Shown piece after piece: positions 7,201-12,231 of a DNA stretch of 12,231 bases. The DNA is from an uncultured Eubacteriales bacterium. Its GTDB lineage: Bacteria > Bacillota_A > Clostridia > Christensenellales > Aristaeellaceae. The notes under the pieces are model-generated. The model worked only from the letters and a program-made list of their open reading frames with translations. It did not search any database and was not told the DNA's origin. Both the position numbers and the translations under genes were made by a program. The first letter of the stretch is position 1. Each line of letters opens with the position of its first letter. The stretch spans positions 1-12,231 of the forward strand of contig CACXEB010000338.1 in NCBI GenBank assembly GCA_902766515.1, given 5' to 3'.

Positions 7201-8088
7201 TATATGATATCGGAACCGGTCATCAGCCCGACCCGCGGTGAAAAGAAGGAAAAGAGCGCTCCGTCCGACGATAGCTGCGTGCGTACGCTGGTCTCCAAGG
7301 GCGCTGACACGGCCGAGTATACCCTGACCTACTGCGCTGAGCACCAGCACATCGCGGACGAGATCAGCGCGCTGATCCGGGATGAAGCGCCTGAAACCGC
7401 GTATCCCAAGGCTGAGGCCCTCTGGCGTGAAGCGCTCGATTCCCTGTACAAAGAGCTGATGCGTTCGCAGCCGACCGATTCCGGCGCGGCCATCCTGAAC
7501 AGCTATATCGCCTACCGCCGTTACCTGGACAATTACGCCGCCGCCCTGACCGGCAAGACGGAAGCCGAGATCAGCAAGCTGCTGTCCGAGCAGATCATGC
7601 TGCGCTGCATCGATCTGTGCTATGCCCTGCATCACGCGCCCGATCCGAAACGTCCGGACAGCGTCATCACCGGCCATTACCAGACGGTGATCCTCGGCGT
7701 AAATCCCAACGCCTGCGTGTACAGGGTCTATACCGACCAGAGCAAGCGCCTGCGCCTGCGTGAACTGATCTGCAACCATCACACGATGGTCGACGAGACG
7801 CTGCTCACCCGTGTTCACGAAATGTCCACGCCGGACCAGATCGCCGCGGTCTTTGAAAGCGCCGAGTTCAACTACCGGAACATCATGGCTGTCCGCGTCG
7901 CCTCCGCCGGCCGTACCTTGGGCAATACGCAGCAGCGCGCGAACCTGATCTGGCAGGCGTCGGCCACGCACCTGCTGGACTGCGACGCCGCACTCTGGGA
8001 GGCGCTGTATCCGGACCATCCCGAAATCTCCGCCGAAATCACCTGGCGCGAGGCGCGGGAAATGGTCATCACCATGTGCAATCCGTAA
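4261..8088 (+). CDS. Giant secreted protein: Cys modules, seven DUF11/Ig-like repeats, helical C-terminal domain
   Basis: Exported protein of 1275 residues, function unknown. ATG 4261 follows a GGAGG site. Signal peptide 1-25, cleaved at ALA|D, the same cleavage sequence as the neighbouring gene. Residues about 41-145 carry Cys-rich modules (TxxCTExGER, CKVCG at 89-93, CTVCG at 129-133, separated by GHSYGP and PHTWSEWTV), a type common in clostridial surface proteins. Seven beta-sandwich repeats of about 110-125 residues follow, starting near 153, 267, 379, 504, 637, 758 and 879. Each has a YxxNExIxYxxxVxNTG-like strand, a PGE/DPGxx turn and a closing SNxV strand, as in DUF11 or CARDB-like domains. 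After a charged linker (about 995-1003) comes a predominantly helical domain (1003-1275) with two C-x-x-H motifs, faintly like LprI/DUF1311. No LPXTG, S-layer domain or membrane anchor is seen. Likely roles are surface adhesion or an extracellular scaffold; this is inference. Confidence 0.85.
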   Translation: MKKTRLPALMLALLMAASILLPALADGPSGPSPWDITKLPTCTEPGERVRWDGNRMVKEAIPPTGHSYGPATLIKEATCLERAREQATCKVCGHTAWQYTGDLAPHTWSEWTVVQEPAEDVYGIRKRNCTVCGKEETQEFIDAGTQTLPAHDESELSIGLESKLVDDRVYHANEDYTFELTLSNNSDQTLYLDSYNDSLDGGWPQSMDPFETYTCYLKGTIDTADCNKAYYQGGILFKPLEVTYVDSNDAPAEANTVCQLQIAEAGHLRDLTLAAYVVGGKKEPYYENDVITFHVTVTNTGTIHLNDVCLYNAYEMPVGHVTLDPGKSYSEDFTYIVTADDANDVNFEVRFAALGKDPISGMEVWPDDVYIDLIAGALGHESGGYLTLAGTGTAPEIVTTGTVIPVQLVATNEGLAEVIITGLRCNPIERNYMDKHDEVEDAIVTTGIGFTCNYKIIVTDEDIEAGIVQRDFMMDYIWYEGPEPIKCMTNTVQLTFDLTESHDHAELLLTCESFPAPGAGVGDQVGAKFTLRNTGNVPVMFSNIFNYYYPGCNEPQAGEDITEWFDHFNEIMDPGDEITVHQYTHVVPQDMEAGAVVREVYAEGTIVYANSDENTMYSNTAQMKIQLTDEEAADPVTIVKERIGEPKDPSGYQLNEVIHYSMTVTNTSDTVVTGLAVGDNLQLETQENSVIESRKELQPGESWTVPFDYTVSEEGLKFAPTLFNQAWVIYGVPGEDEDYITYSNIVSAPLYVIQRPDDIILLKRCVNDPDNHLFYQPGEKIKYEVEIRNNSNATYSSVTIYDPLGAETYPYGLIGNYTNVMPGFTDIITYEYSVTYPDAAITGMVENQARAIATANNVGFEVTSNKVIRPAGLEEKHVELLITKKEISTPDKEGKYALGEWIDYEIYVKNVGNVILTNVEISDTLKTEDYGVLVLLPQLLPGEEHTELFSYQVRAEDICEPYEVWNHAIANAQFEDGWPYYMISEPVISPTRGEKKEKSAPSDDSCVRTLVSKGADTAEYTLTYCAEHQHIADEISALIRDEAPETAYPKAEALWREALDSLYKELMRSQPTDSGAAILNSYIAYRRYLDNYAAALTGKTEAEISKLLSEQIMLRCIDLCYALHHAPDPKRPDSVITGHYQTVILGVNPNACVYRVYTDQSKRLRLRELICNHHTMVDETLLTRVHEMSTPDQIAAVFESAEFNYRNIMAVRVASAGRTLGNTQQRANLIWQASATHLLDCDAALWEALYPDHPEISAEITWREAREMVITMCNP

Positions 8089-8107
8089 ACCTGTTCCACT
8101 ACCAACC

Positions 8108-8132
8108 GGGCTGCTTCGGCAGCCCATTTTTT
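8108..8132 (+). terminator. Intrinsic terminator of the exported-protein operon
   Basis: A perfect 7-bp stem, GGGCTGC/GCAGCCC, closes a stable TTCG tetraloop (8115-8118) and is followed by A and six T residues. It begins 19 bases after the stop codon at 8088. Confidence 0.95.
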
Positions 8133-8159
8133 GTCACTGTTCACAGGGTGAACAGTGAC
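8133..8159. repeat. Perfect 12-bp inverted repeat
   Basis: GTCACTGTTCAC (8133-8144), spacer AGG, then its exact reverse complement GTGAACAGTGAC (8148-8159). It directly abuts the T-run of the terminator and marks the left edge of the hairpin-rich block. It could be a protein-binding site, a second RNA hairpin or the end of a repeat element. No second copy was found in the window. Confidence 0.9.
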
Positions 8160-8330
8160 CGTAGGGGGGACTTGCGTCCCCCCTGCGGAACCCCCCTCTC
8201 AGATTTGCCTGTCGCCCCTTAATGGGGCTCCCGGGCGGCAAATCTGCAAGGTAGAAATCGCTAACGCGATTTCTTCCTCGCACCGTACATGCCGCTGCTG
8301 CGGATTTTATGCGAGGGTGTGCCCCCTCGC
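8160..8330. repeat. Cluster of perfect stem-loops
   Basis: Non-coding. Reading left to right: an 8-bp stem GGGGGGAC/GTCCCCCC with loop TTGC (8164-8183); a 10-bp outer stem CAGATTTGCC/GGCAAATCTG (8200-8246) enclosing GCCCC/GGGGC; an 8-bp stem GAAATCGC/GCGATTTC with loop TAAC (8254-8273); CCTCGCA/TGCGAGG (8276-8316) enclosing CCGC/GCGG; and an alternative stem GCGAGGG/CCCTCGC (8311-8330) that competes with the previous one for the same bases. Such density of perfect stems with short loops is not expected by chance and suggests a dispersed repeat family or a structured RNA. Confidence 0.8.
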
Positions 8331-8381
8331 GCTCCCCCCGCCACGTCATCTGCGGCCCTCCCATCCCATCGCCCTACGGGT

Positions 8382-8560
8382 TTCGGCCTTTGGCCTCATC
8401 CGCCGGATGAACCTGCGGACTCCGGGATTCCGTGCCGCAGTTGACAGGGTAATATGCCTCTGACTTTAGGGATTGGACGGTTTAGAGAGATTCCGATTCG
8501 GCCTGCGGCCTCATCCGCCGAATCAATCAGCGGACGCTGGGATTCCGTGCCGCATAGGAC
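8382..8560. repeat. Pair of imperfect direct repeats, 115 bases apart
   Basis: A unit at 8382-8439 recurs at 8497-8554 at a constant offset of 115 bases, with no indels and 50 of 58 positions identical by eye. GGGATTCCGTGCCGCA and GGCCTCATCCGCCG are shared exactly, and GACAG follows both copies. Each unit has its own dyad: TCATCCG/CGGATGA in copy 1 (8396-8410) and GATTCGGC/GCCGAATC around copy 2 (8495-8524). In the reverse direction the units translate to RHGIPxSA in two overlapping short frames, which I regard as spurious. The remaining bases to about 8600 show a weak CAGTCT/AGACTG dyad (8560-8591). Confidence 0.8.
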
Positions 8561-8624
8561 AGTCTGATACGTCGTTGGGCTGTGAAGACTGATCCCTACC
8601 CCTTTTCTTTTTCCCACGACCGGA

Positions 8625-8653
8625 TGGACGGCGGCCGGTGATTGATGTATAAT
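8625..8653 (+). promoter_or_regulatory. Promoter of the ABC permease gene
   Basis: A consensus TATAAT (8648-8653) lies 17 bases downstream of TGGACG (8625-8630, 4 of 6 match to TTGACA). Transcription would begin near 8660, leaving a leader of about 27 bases to the first ATG (8687) or about 93 bases to the second (8753). Confidence 0.7.
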
Positions 8654-8686
8654 ACAAGCGCCGCCTGAACGGACGGGGACAGAAAA

Positions 8687-9547
8687 ATGCCGCCGTCCGC
8701 CCGGCTTGCCGGGAAATGGACGGCGGAATCATGGGGAGCGGACACGAAACGGATGGAGAAGAAGAATGGCAAGGCCCGGGAAGCGCTGACGCTCTGCCTG
8801 GGAATCATCCTGCTGGGCTGCCTGATCCAGGCTGCCGGCTGGATCAAGGGAGACCGGCTCGTCTTTCCGGGGGTCATGGAGATCCTGCGGGCCTTTTTCA
8901 GCCTGCTGTCCAACGGGCAGACATGGCAGAAAATCGGTGTGACGCTCTGGCACCTGGTCCAGGCGATGGCGGTATCCACCGTGGTGGGCACAGCGATCGG
9001 CCTCATGGAGGGGATCAACCGGTGGACGCATACCCTGCTGAGGCCCCTGATGGTCCTGCTGCGGTCGATCCCCATGATCGTGATGGTCGTGATCATCATG
9101 GTGCTGACCCCTTATGACCGGGTCCCCCTGATCGCGACCTGCCTCATGCTGGTGCCCCTGATCAGCGAAGCCGCCAGCGAGGGCTGCCGGAGGATCGCGC
9201 CCGAACTGATCGACGTGTACCGTGTCAACAGCGCCTTCAACCTTCGGGTGCTGTTCAGCGTCTACCTGCCGCTCATGGGCGGATACCTGAAGCAGGCCTA
9301 TATCAGCGCGATCGGCATGGGCATCCGCCTGATCGTGACGACGGAATACCTGGTCCAGACCCGGAATTCCCTGGGCAAGGCGATTTACAGCAGCAGCTAT
9401 TTCAACGAGTACCAGGATATCTATGCTTATGCGCTGATCATGATCCTGCTGGTGCTGGCCGTCGGCGAGCTGCCGCTGGCCGTCAGCCGTTTTTGCGAAC
9501 ACAGGACCGAAAAAAAGGTCGCTGCCTATCGGGCCGGAACGGATTGA
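8687..9547 (+). CDS. ABC transporter permease of the SsuC/TauC (nitrate/sulfonate/taurine) type
   Basis: Integral membrane subunit of an ABC importer. It has several hydrophobic segments (for example LTLCLGIILLGCLIQAAGW, and one around IPMIVMVVIIMVL) and the binding-protein-dependent permease fold. The EAA loop that docks the ATPase runs from about residue 161, EAASEGCRR ... VYLP, matching EAA---G---------I-LP. The family is about 250-270 residues. The first ATG (8687) gives 286 residues with a charged 22-residue extension and a weak GGGGA site; the ATG at 8753 gives 264 but has almost no ribosome binding site. I give the longer form with low certainty about the start. The usual partners, an SsuB-type ATPase and an SsuA-type binding protein, are absent on both sides, so the substrate is unknown. 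The gene has its own promoter and overlaps the convergent small gene by 22 bases. Confidence 0.85.
   Translation: MPPSARLAGKWTAESWGADTKRMEKKNGKAREALTLCLGIILLGCLIQAAGWIKGDRLVFPGVMEILRAFFSLLSNGQTWQKIGVTLWHLVQAMAVSTVVGTAIGLMEGINRWTHTLLRPLMVLLRSIPMIVMVVIIMVLTPYDRVPLIATCLMLVPLISEAASEGCRRIAPELIDVYRVNSAFNLRVLFSVYLPLMGGYLKQAYISAIGMGIRLIVTTEYLVQTRNSLGKAIYSSSYFNEYQDIYAYALIMILLVLAVGELPLAVSRFCEHRTEKKVAAYRAGTD
8690..8726 (+). promoter_or_regulatory. Strong nested stem-loop at the start of the permease gene
   Basis: The outer stem CCGCCGTCC (8690-8698) / GGACGGCGG (8718-8726) encloses CCCGGC/GCCGGG (8700-8713). It starts one base after the ATG at 8687. If translation starts at 8687 the structure lies on the first codons; if it starts at ATG 8753 it lies in the leader. 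There is no T-run, so it is not a standard terminator. ATGGACGGCGG also occurs upstream at 8624-8634, over the -35. Confidence 0.65.
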
Positions 9548-9569
9548 ACCGGGACCGGCAGCTTTTTTT
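9510..9569. terminator. Bidirectional terminator inside overlapping gene ends
   Basis: A stem GCTGCC (9521-9526) / GGCAGC (9557-9562), with an inner CCGG/CCGG pairing, is followed on the plus strand by seven T (9563-9569). It is flanked on the other side by seven A (9510-9516), which read as a T-run four bases past the stem on the minus strand. It therefore can end both the permease transcript and the convergent small-gene transcript, although it lies within the 3' ends of their coding regions. The loop is long, so efficiency is uncertain. Confidence 0.55.
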
Positions 9570-9840
9570 CCACAAACCATTTGCCGACCCGCTCATGGCC
9601 GTAGTCGGCGTTGTGCTCAAAAAACAGGTACCGCTCCTGCCCCTGGATCATGACGGTATAGCGGTCCCCCTGGCCGCCGGCCTTCAGCGCCGGCGCGGCC
9701 TGCACGGCTTTGATCCTGTCAATCAGATAATGATGGCCGTCCTCCCAGATCAGCACCCGCGGGATCATGGCGCCGTCCGGCGAAAAATCCACGTTGACCT
9801 CGACATATTCGCGAACATATACGGGTAATTCCTGTATCAT
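9526..9840 (-). CDS. Small conserved-looking protein divergent from dinB, function unknown
   Basis: 104 residues, cytoplasmic, without signal peptide, membrane segment or Cys motif. Start ATG 9840, with AGGAGGT (9849-9855) 9 bases upstream and a strong promoter just behind it; longer frames to 10065 run through the dinB promoter and are rejected. The sequence looks like a compact beta-rich fold: PRVLIWEDGHHYLIDRI, then GDRYTVMIQGQERYLFFE and a closing KWFVEKK. This pattern recalls small DUF6504-like proteins that sit beside Y-family polymerases in other bacteria, but I cannot verify the match. It shares an operator-like palindrome with dinB, so a role together with translesion synthesis is plausible by context only. 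Confidence 0.75.
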   Translation of the reverse strand: MIQELPVYVREYVEVNVDFSPDGAMIPRVLIWEDGHHYLIDRIKAVQAAPALKAGGQGDRYTVMIQGQERYLFFEHNADYGHERVGKWFVEKKLPVPVQSVPAR

Positions 9841-9863
9841 GGTCTGCCACCTCCTGCCGTCTG

Positions 9864-9892
9864 AGTATAGCACAGAATATTTAACTTGTAAA
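9864..9892 (-). promoter_or_regulatory. Promoter of the small divergent gene
   Basis: On the minus strand TTTACA (9887-9892, 5 of 6) and TATACT (9864-9869, 5 of 6) are 17 bases apart, with TGC before the -10. The start near 9857 leaves a very short leader of about 17 bases containing the AGGAGG site. Confidence 0.75.
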
Positions 9893-9896
9893 GTTA
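9882..9896. promoter_or_regulatory. Operator-like palindrome shared by dinB and the divergent gene
   Basis: A perfect dyad TAACTT-GTA-AAGTTA covers the -35 elements of both divergent promoters, so one bound repressor would block both. It is not the Gram-positive LexA box (GAAC-N4-GTTC). The S24 regulator at 1948-2784 is one conceivable binder, but no similar palindrome was found at that gene's own promoter. Confidence 0.55.
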
Positions 9897-9914
9897 TTAT
9901 TTCTATGCTATCAT
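9886..9914 (+). promoter_or_regulatory. Promoter of dinB
   Basis: TTGTAA (9886-9891, 4 of 6) and TATCAT (9909-9914, 5 of 6) lie 17 bases apart. The -10 sits in a small dyad GCTAT-C-ATAGC (9907-9917). The start near 9921 gives a leader of about 28 bases. Confidence 0.65.
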
Positions 9915-9948
9915 AGCTGTGCAAAACCGACAGGAGGAGATGTGCGCC

Positions 9949-11184
9949 TTGAGCGTGATTCTGCACAGCGACCTGAACTGCTTTTACGCGTCCGTGGAAA
10001 TGAACGAATCGCCCGCGCTGAAAGGCAAAAAGGTAGCCGTCTGCGGTTCCACGGAGAACCGGCACGGCATCGTGCTAACCGCCAGCTATCCGGCCAAGCG
10101 GAGCGGCGTCAAAACGGGTATGGCCAACTGGCAGGCGCAGCAGGTCTGCCCCGGGCTCATCATGGTGCCGCCGCGATATGACCTGTACCTGAAATATTCC
10201 CGCCTTGTCCGGCGGATATACAGGCGCTACTCGGAAACCATCGAGCCTTTCGGCATGGATGAGAACTGGATCGAGCTGCCCTTCACCAACGATGTGGAAG
10301 GCGTGGGCCGCCGGACGGCCGAAGCCATCCGCCGCGCCGTACAGGCCGAGACGGGGCTCACGGTCTCCGTCGGCGTTTCCTTTTCAAAAGTCTTTGCAAA
10401 GCTGGGCAGCGACATGAAAAAACCGGACGCGGTGACCGTCATCACGCGCTCCGGATACCGGGATACCGTCTGGCCGCTGCCCGTATCGGAACTGTTGTAT
10501 GTCGGACCGGCGACCACGCGCAAGCTGCGCATGATGGGGATCACCACCATCGGGGCCCTGGCGCGGACGGATCCCGGCCTGCTCAAATGCAAATTCGGCG
10601 TCAACGGGCTGATGCTGCATTCCTTTGCCAACGGCACGGACGGCGCGCAGGTAATGCCCTGCGCTTATGTGCCGCCCGTCAAGAGCGTCGGCCATGGCGT
10701 GACCTGCACCCGGGACCTGGAAAGCGGCTATGAGGTCTGGCTGGTGCTGCTGGCGCTGGCGCAGGACGTCGGGCATCGGCTGCGGGTCCATGAGCTTCAG
10801 GCAAAGGGCGTCCAGGTAACCGTCAGGGATTGCGACCTGGGCTGGAAGCAGTGGCAGATGCCCCTCGGCCAGCCGACGCAGAGTCCGTATGAGATCGCGT
10901 GCGCCGGCTACGCGCTGTTCAAGGCGGAATATCGCTGGGACAAGCCTGTCCGCGCCCTCACCATCCGGGGCATCCAACCCGTATCCGACCGGCAGCCGCT
11001 GCAGATCGACCTGTTCAACGACTATCTCAAACGCGCCCGCCAGAAAGCCCTGGACGACGCCATCGACCAGATCCGCGGGCGCTTCGGGGAACGCGCCGTC
11101 TACAACGCCTGCCTGGCGGCGGCCCCGGGCATGGCGCAGGACCGCTGCGAAACCGTGCCGATGCCCAGCCCCATGTTCCGGTAG
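9949..11184 (+). CDS. dinB: Y-family translesion DNA polymerase (Pol IV type)
   Basis: Low-fidelity polymerase that copies past damaged bases. 411 residues from a TTG start, chosen because AGGAG (9935-9939) lies 9 bases upstream and the protein then opens with the family's usual SVILHSDLNCFYASVE; ATG 9940 is only 2-3 bases from the same site. The metal-binding residues are present: Asp8 in HSDLN, and Asp104-Glu105 in PFGMDENW (family SIDE). The finger segment YPAKRSGVKTGM and the palm segment VSVGVSFSKVFAKLGSDMKKP are intact. A sliding-clamp motif QIDLF (352-356) is followed by a C-terminal helical stretch ending in IRGRFGERAVYNA. Expression is probably controlled through the palindrome at 9882-9896. 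It ends 5 bases from the convergent radical SAM gene, with no clear terminator between. Confidence 0.93.
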   Translation: MSVILHSDLNCFYASVEMNESPALKGKKVAVCGSTENRHGIVLTASYPAKRSGVKTGMANWQAQQVCPGLIMVPPRYDLYLKYSRLVRRIYRRYSETIEPFGMDENWIELPFTNDVEGVGRRTAEAIRRAVQAETGLTVSVGVSFSKVFAKLGSDMKKPDAVTVITRSGYRDTVWPLPVSELLYVGPATTRKLRMMGITTIGALARTDPGLLKCKFGVNGLMLHSFANGTDGAQVMPCAYVPPVKSVGHGVTCTRDLESGYEVWLVLLALAQDVGHRLRVHELQAKGVQVTVRDCDLGWKQWQMPLGQPTQSPYEIACAGYALFKAEYRWDKPVRALTIRGIQPVSDRQPLQIDLFNDYLKRARQKALDDAIDQIRGRFGERAVYNACLAAAPGMAQDRCETVPMPSPMFR

Positions 11185-11189
11185 CGTTT

Positions 11190-12074
11190 TCAGACGCCGG
11201 TCAGGTCAAAAGGCGGCGTGTACTCCCGCTCAGCGGCCGACGCTTCCTGCGTATAGCCCGTCAGCCCCAGGCTTTGGAAATGCCCGAGGACGCGCCTGTA
11301 TTCCCGGTCCGTGATGCGCCGCTGGAGACCGGGGACCGTACACTGCGAAATCGGCGTATACTGGCGCATCAGGCTGACCGGCGTACCCTTCGGCAGCGCC
11401 TCCGCGATATAATCCAGGACCCGCATGCTGTCCACCGTACAGCCCGGCAGGATCAGGTGGCGCACGATCACGCCGCTTTGCATCATGCCGGCGCTGTCAT
11501 AGACAGGCGGTCCCGCCTGGGCGCACATCGCCTTGACGGCTTTTGACGCCGCTTCGAAATAATCCGGCGCGCCGGCGCACAGCGCGGACAGCCGGGAGGA
11601 GACATGCTTGAGGTCCGGCAGGAAGATGTCGACATACCCCTTCATCGCGGCGATGGTTTCCACCCGTTCGTACCCGCCGGTATTCCATACCACCGGAATC
11701 GGCGGCCGGTACAGGTCGAGCGCCTCGCGCACGGCCGGCCAGTACGGCGTGGCTGTGACCAGGTTCAGGTTGTGGGCGCCCTGATCATACAGCGACCGGA
11801 ATATGTCCGCGAGCCGCGCCGCCGTGACGATTTGTCCGAATCCCCCGTGGCTGATCTCATAATTCTGGCAGTAACAGCAGCCGAGCGTGCAGCGGGAAAA
11901 GAAGACAGTCCCGCTGCCGCGCGTGCCGGAGATGCACGGCTCTTCCCAATAGTGGAGCGCGGCCCTGGCGACGCGCGGCAGGAGGCCGGCCCCGCAATAG
12001 CCGGCGCCTTTGTCCTCATACCGGTCAGCGCCGCAGTCCCGGGGACAGAGATGGCAGATAAACGGCTGGCTCAT
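11190..12074 (-). CDS. Radical SAM protein, PflX-like (COG1313 type)
   Basis: Putative [4Fe-4S]/S-adenosylmethionine enzyme of 294 residues, related to but distinct from pyruvate formate-lyase activases; the substrate is unknown. The radical SAM cluster motif C-x3-C-x2-C is at Cys62, Cys66 and Cys69, in FSRCTLGCCYCQNYEIS, and the QNYEIS ending is typical of the PflX group. An N-terminal set of cysteines (7, 10, 14 and 27, in CHLCPRDCG ... GYCG) probably binds a second cluster or a metal, as in related proteins. Later conserved-looking parts include VWNTGGYE, VDIFLPDLKH and a histidine-rich VIVRHLILPG. The ATG at 12074 overlaps the stop of the upstream gene by ATGA, so translation is likely coupled. 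No formate-lyase or other obvious glycyl radical enzyme is in the window. Confidence 0.88.
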   Translation of the reverse strand: MSQPFICHLCPRDCGADRYEDKGAGYCGAGLLPRVARAALHYWEEPCISGTRGSGTVFFSRCTLGCCYCQNYEISHGGFGQIVTAARLADIFRSLYDQGAHNLNLVTATPYWPAVREALDLYRPPIPVVWNTGGYERVETIAAMKGYVDIFLPDLKHVSSRLSALCAGAPDYFEAASKAVKAMCAQAGPPVYDSAGMMQSGVIVRHLILPGCTVDSMRVLDYIAEALPKGTPVSLMRQYTPISQCTVPGLQRRITDREYRRVLGHFQSLGLTGYTQEASAAEREYTPPFDLTGV

Positions 12075-12231
12075 AGACGGTGTCCGCCCTCGCTGGTCAT
12101 GGCCCGCCGGAACACCGGCCGGATCACTTTGAAGGAAACAGGCGCCGCGATACCCAGCCGGTCCATGCGGAAACGCCGGTCATCAAACGCCCGGCACAGC
12201 CTTCCGCAGACCCAGCCCATGGATTTCATGC
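12071..12231 (-). CDS. Unrecognised gene, C-terminal end (continues past the window edge)
   Basis: The minus-strand frame is open from the right edge to a TGA at 12071-12073, overlapping the ATG of the radical SAM gene by four bases, the usual sign of a shared operon. At least 52 codons are visible. An ATG at 12229 could start a very small protein, but the lack of visible upstream sequence makes a longer gene more likely. The visible peptide is basic (CGRLCRAFDDRRFRMDRLG and then FKVIRPVFRRAM) with no motif that I recognise. Confidence 0.55.
   Translation of the reverse strand, partial: MKSMGWVCGRLCRAFDDRRFRMDRLGIAAPVSFKVIRPVFRRAMTSEGGHRL

Noticed and set aside
5338..8127. A 929-codon open frame on the minus strand opposite the giant exported protein
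   Set aside because: It is antisense to a gene with a signal peptide, a clean ribosome site, repeats and a terminator. Its residues (many Asp, Val, Ile, Gly, His, Arg) lack domains, and the openness is explained by GC-rich codon bias of the sense strand.
8133..8560. Possible CRISPR array
   Set aside because: Only two repeat copies of 58 bases with 8 mismatches and one 57-base interval; there is no regular spacing, and no cas gene is nearby.
8134..8732. Short open frames in the hairpin-rich block, including two minus frames with RHGIPxSA
   Set aside because: They arise from the direct repeats and stem-loops, overlap one another, and lack ribosome sites.
9841..9948. Canonical Gram-positive LexA box at dinB
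   Set aside because: No GAAC-N4-GTTC is present; only the unrelated TAACTT-GTA-AAGTTA dyad was found.

Overview
The window looks like chromosomal DNA of a GC-rich, low-mobility member of the Clostridia (Bacillota). Support comes from the strong AGGAGG-type ribosome binding sites, the secreted proteins with DUF11-like repeats and Cys-x-x-Cys-Gly modules typical of gut and rumen Clostridia, and a PflX-like radical SAM enzyme. I see no transposase, integrase, phage gene, CRISPR array, tRNA or rRNA. The genus cannot be fixed from sequence alone.

Layout. (1) 1-291 is the end of a thioredoxin reductase gene on the plus strand. (2) 281-2784 is a minus-strand operon read right to left: a LexA/CI-like S24 repressor with a complete self-cleavage signature, then anmK (recycling of anhydro-muramic acid), then a decayed biotin protein ligase gene carrying a frameshift and two internal deletions. 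(3) 2785-3193 is an upstream region with divergent promoters. (4) 3194-8088 is a two-gene plus-strand operon for exported proteins: a 340-residue SH3-like protein with a duplicated C-terminal unit, and a 1275-residue protein with Cys modules, seven Ig-like repeats and a helical C-terminal domain that itself looks duplicated. A textbook terminator follows. (5) 8133-8600 is a non-coding stretch packed with perfect stem-loops and a pair of direct repeats 115 bases apart. (6) 8687-9547 is an orphan SsuC/TauC-type ABC permease. (7) 9526-11184 holds a small uncharacterised gene divergent from a Y-family DNA polymerase (dinB). Their promoters share overlapping -35 elements inside a palindrome. (8) 11190-12231 holds a PflX-like radical SAM protein and the end of an unrecognised gene, overlapping by ATGA.

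How it fits together. The two exported proteins are probably made together and work outside the cell, with no visible membrane or wall anchor. The S24 repressor plus anmK operon may link a DNA-damage-type or ligand-sensing switch to wall recycling. The divergent dinB pair looks co-regulated from one operator. The most unusual items are the exported two-gene system with its duplicated domains, the hairpin-rich intergenic block, the decayed ligase gene and the shared dinB promoter palindrome. All function calls come from motifs read by eye; no database search was possible.
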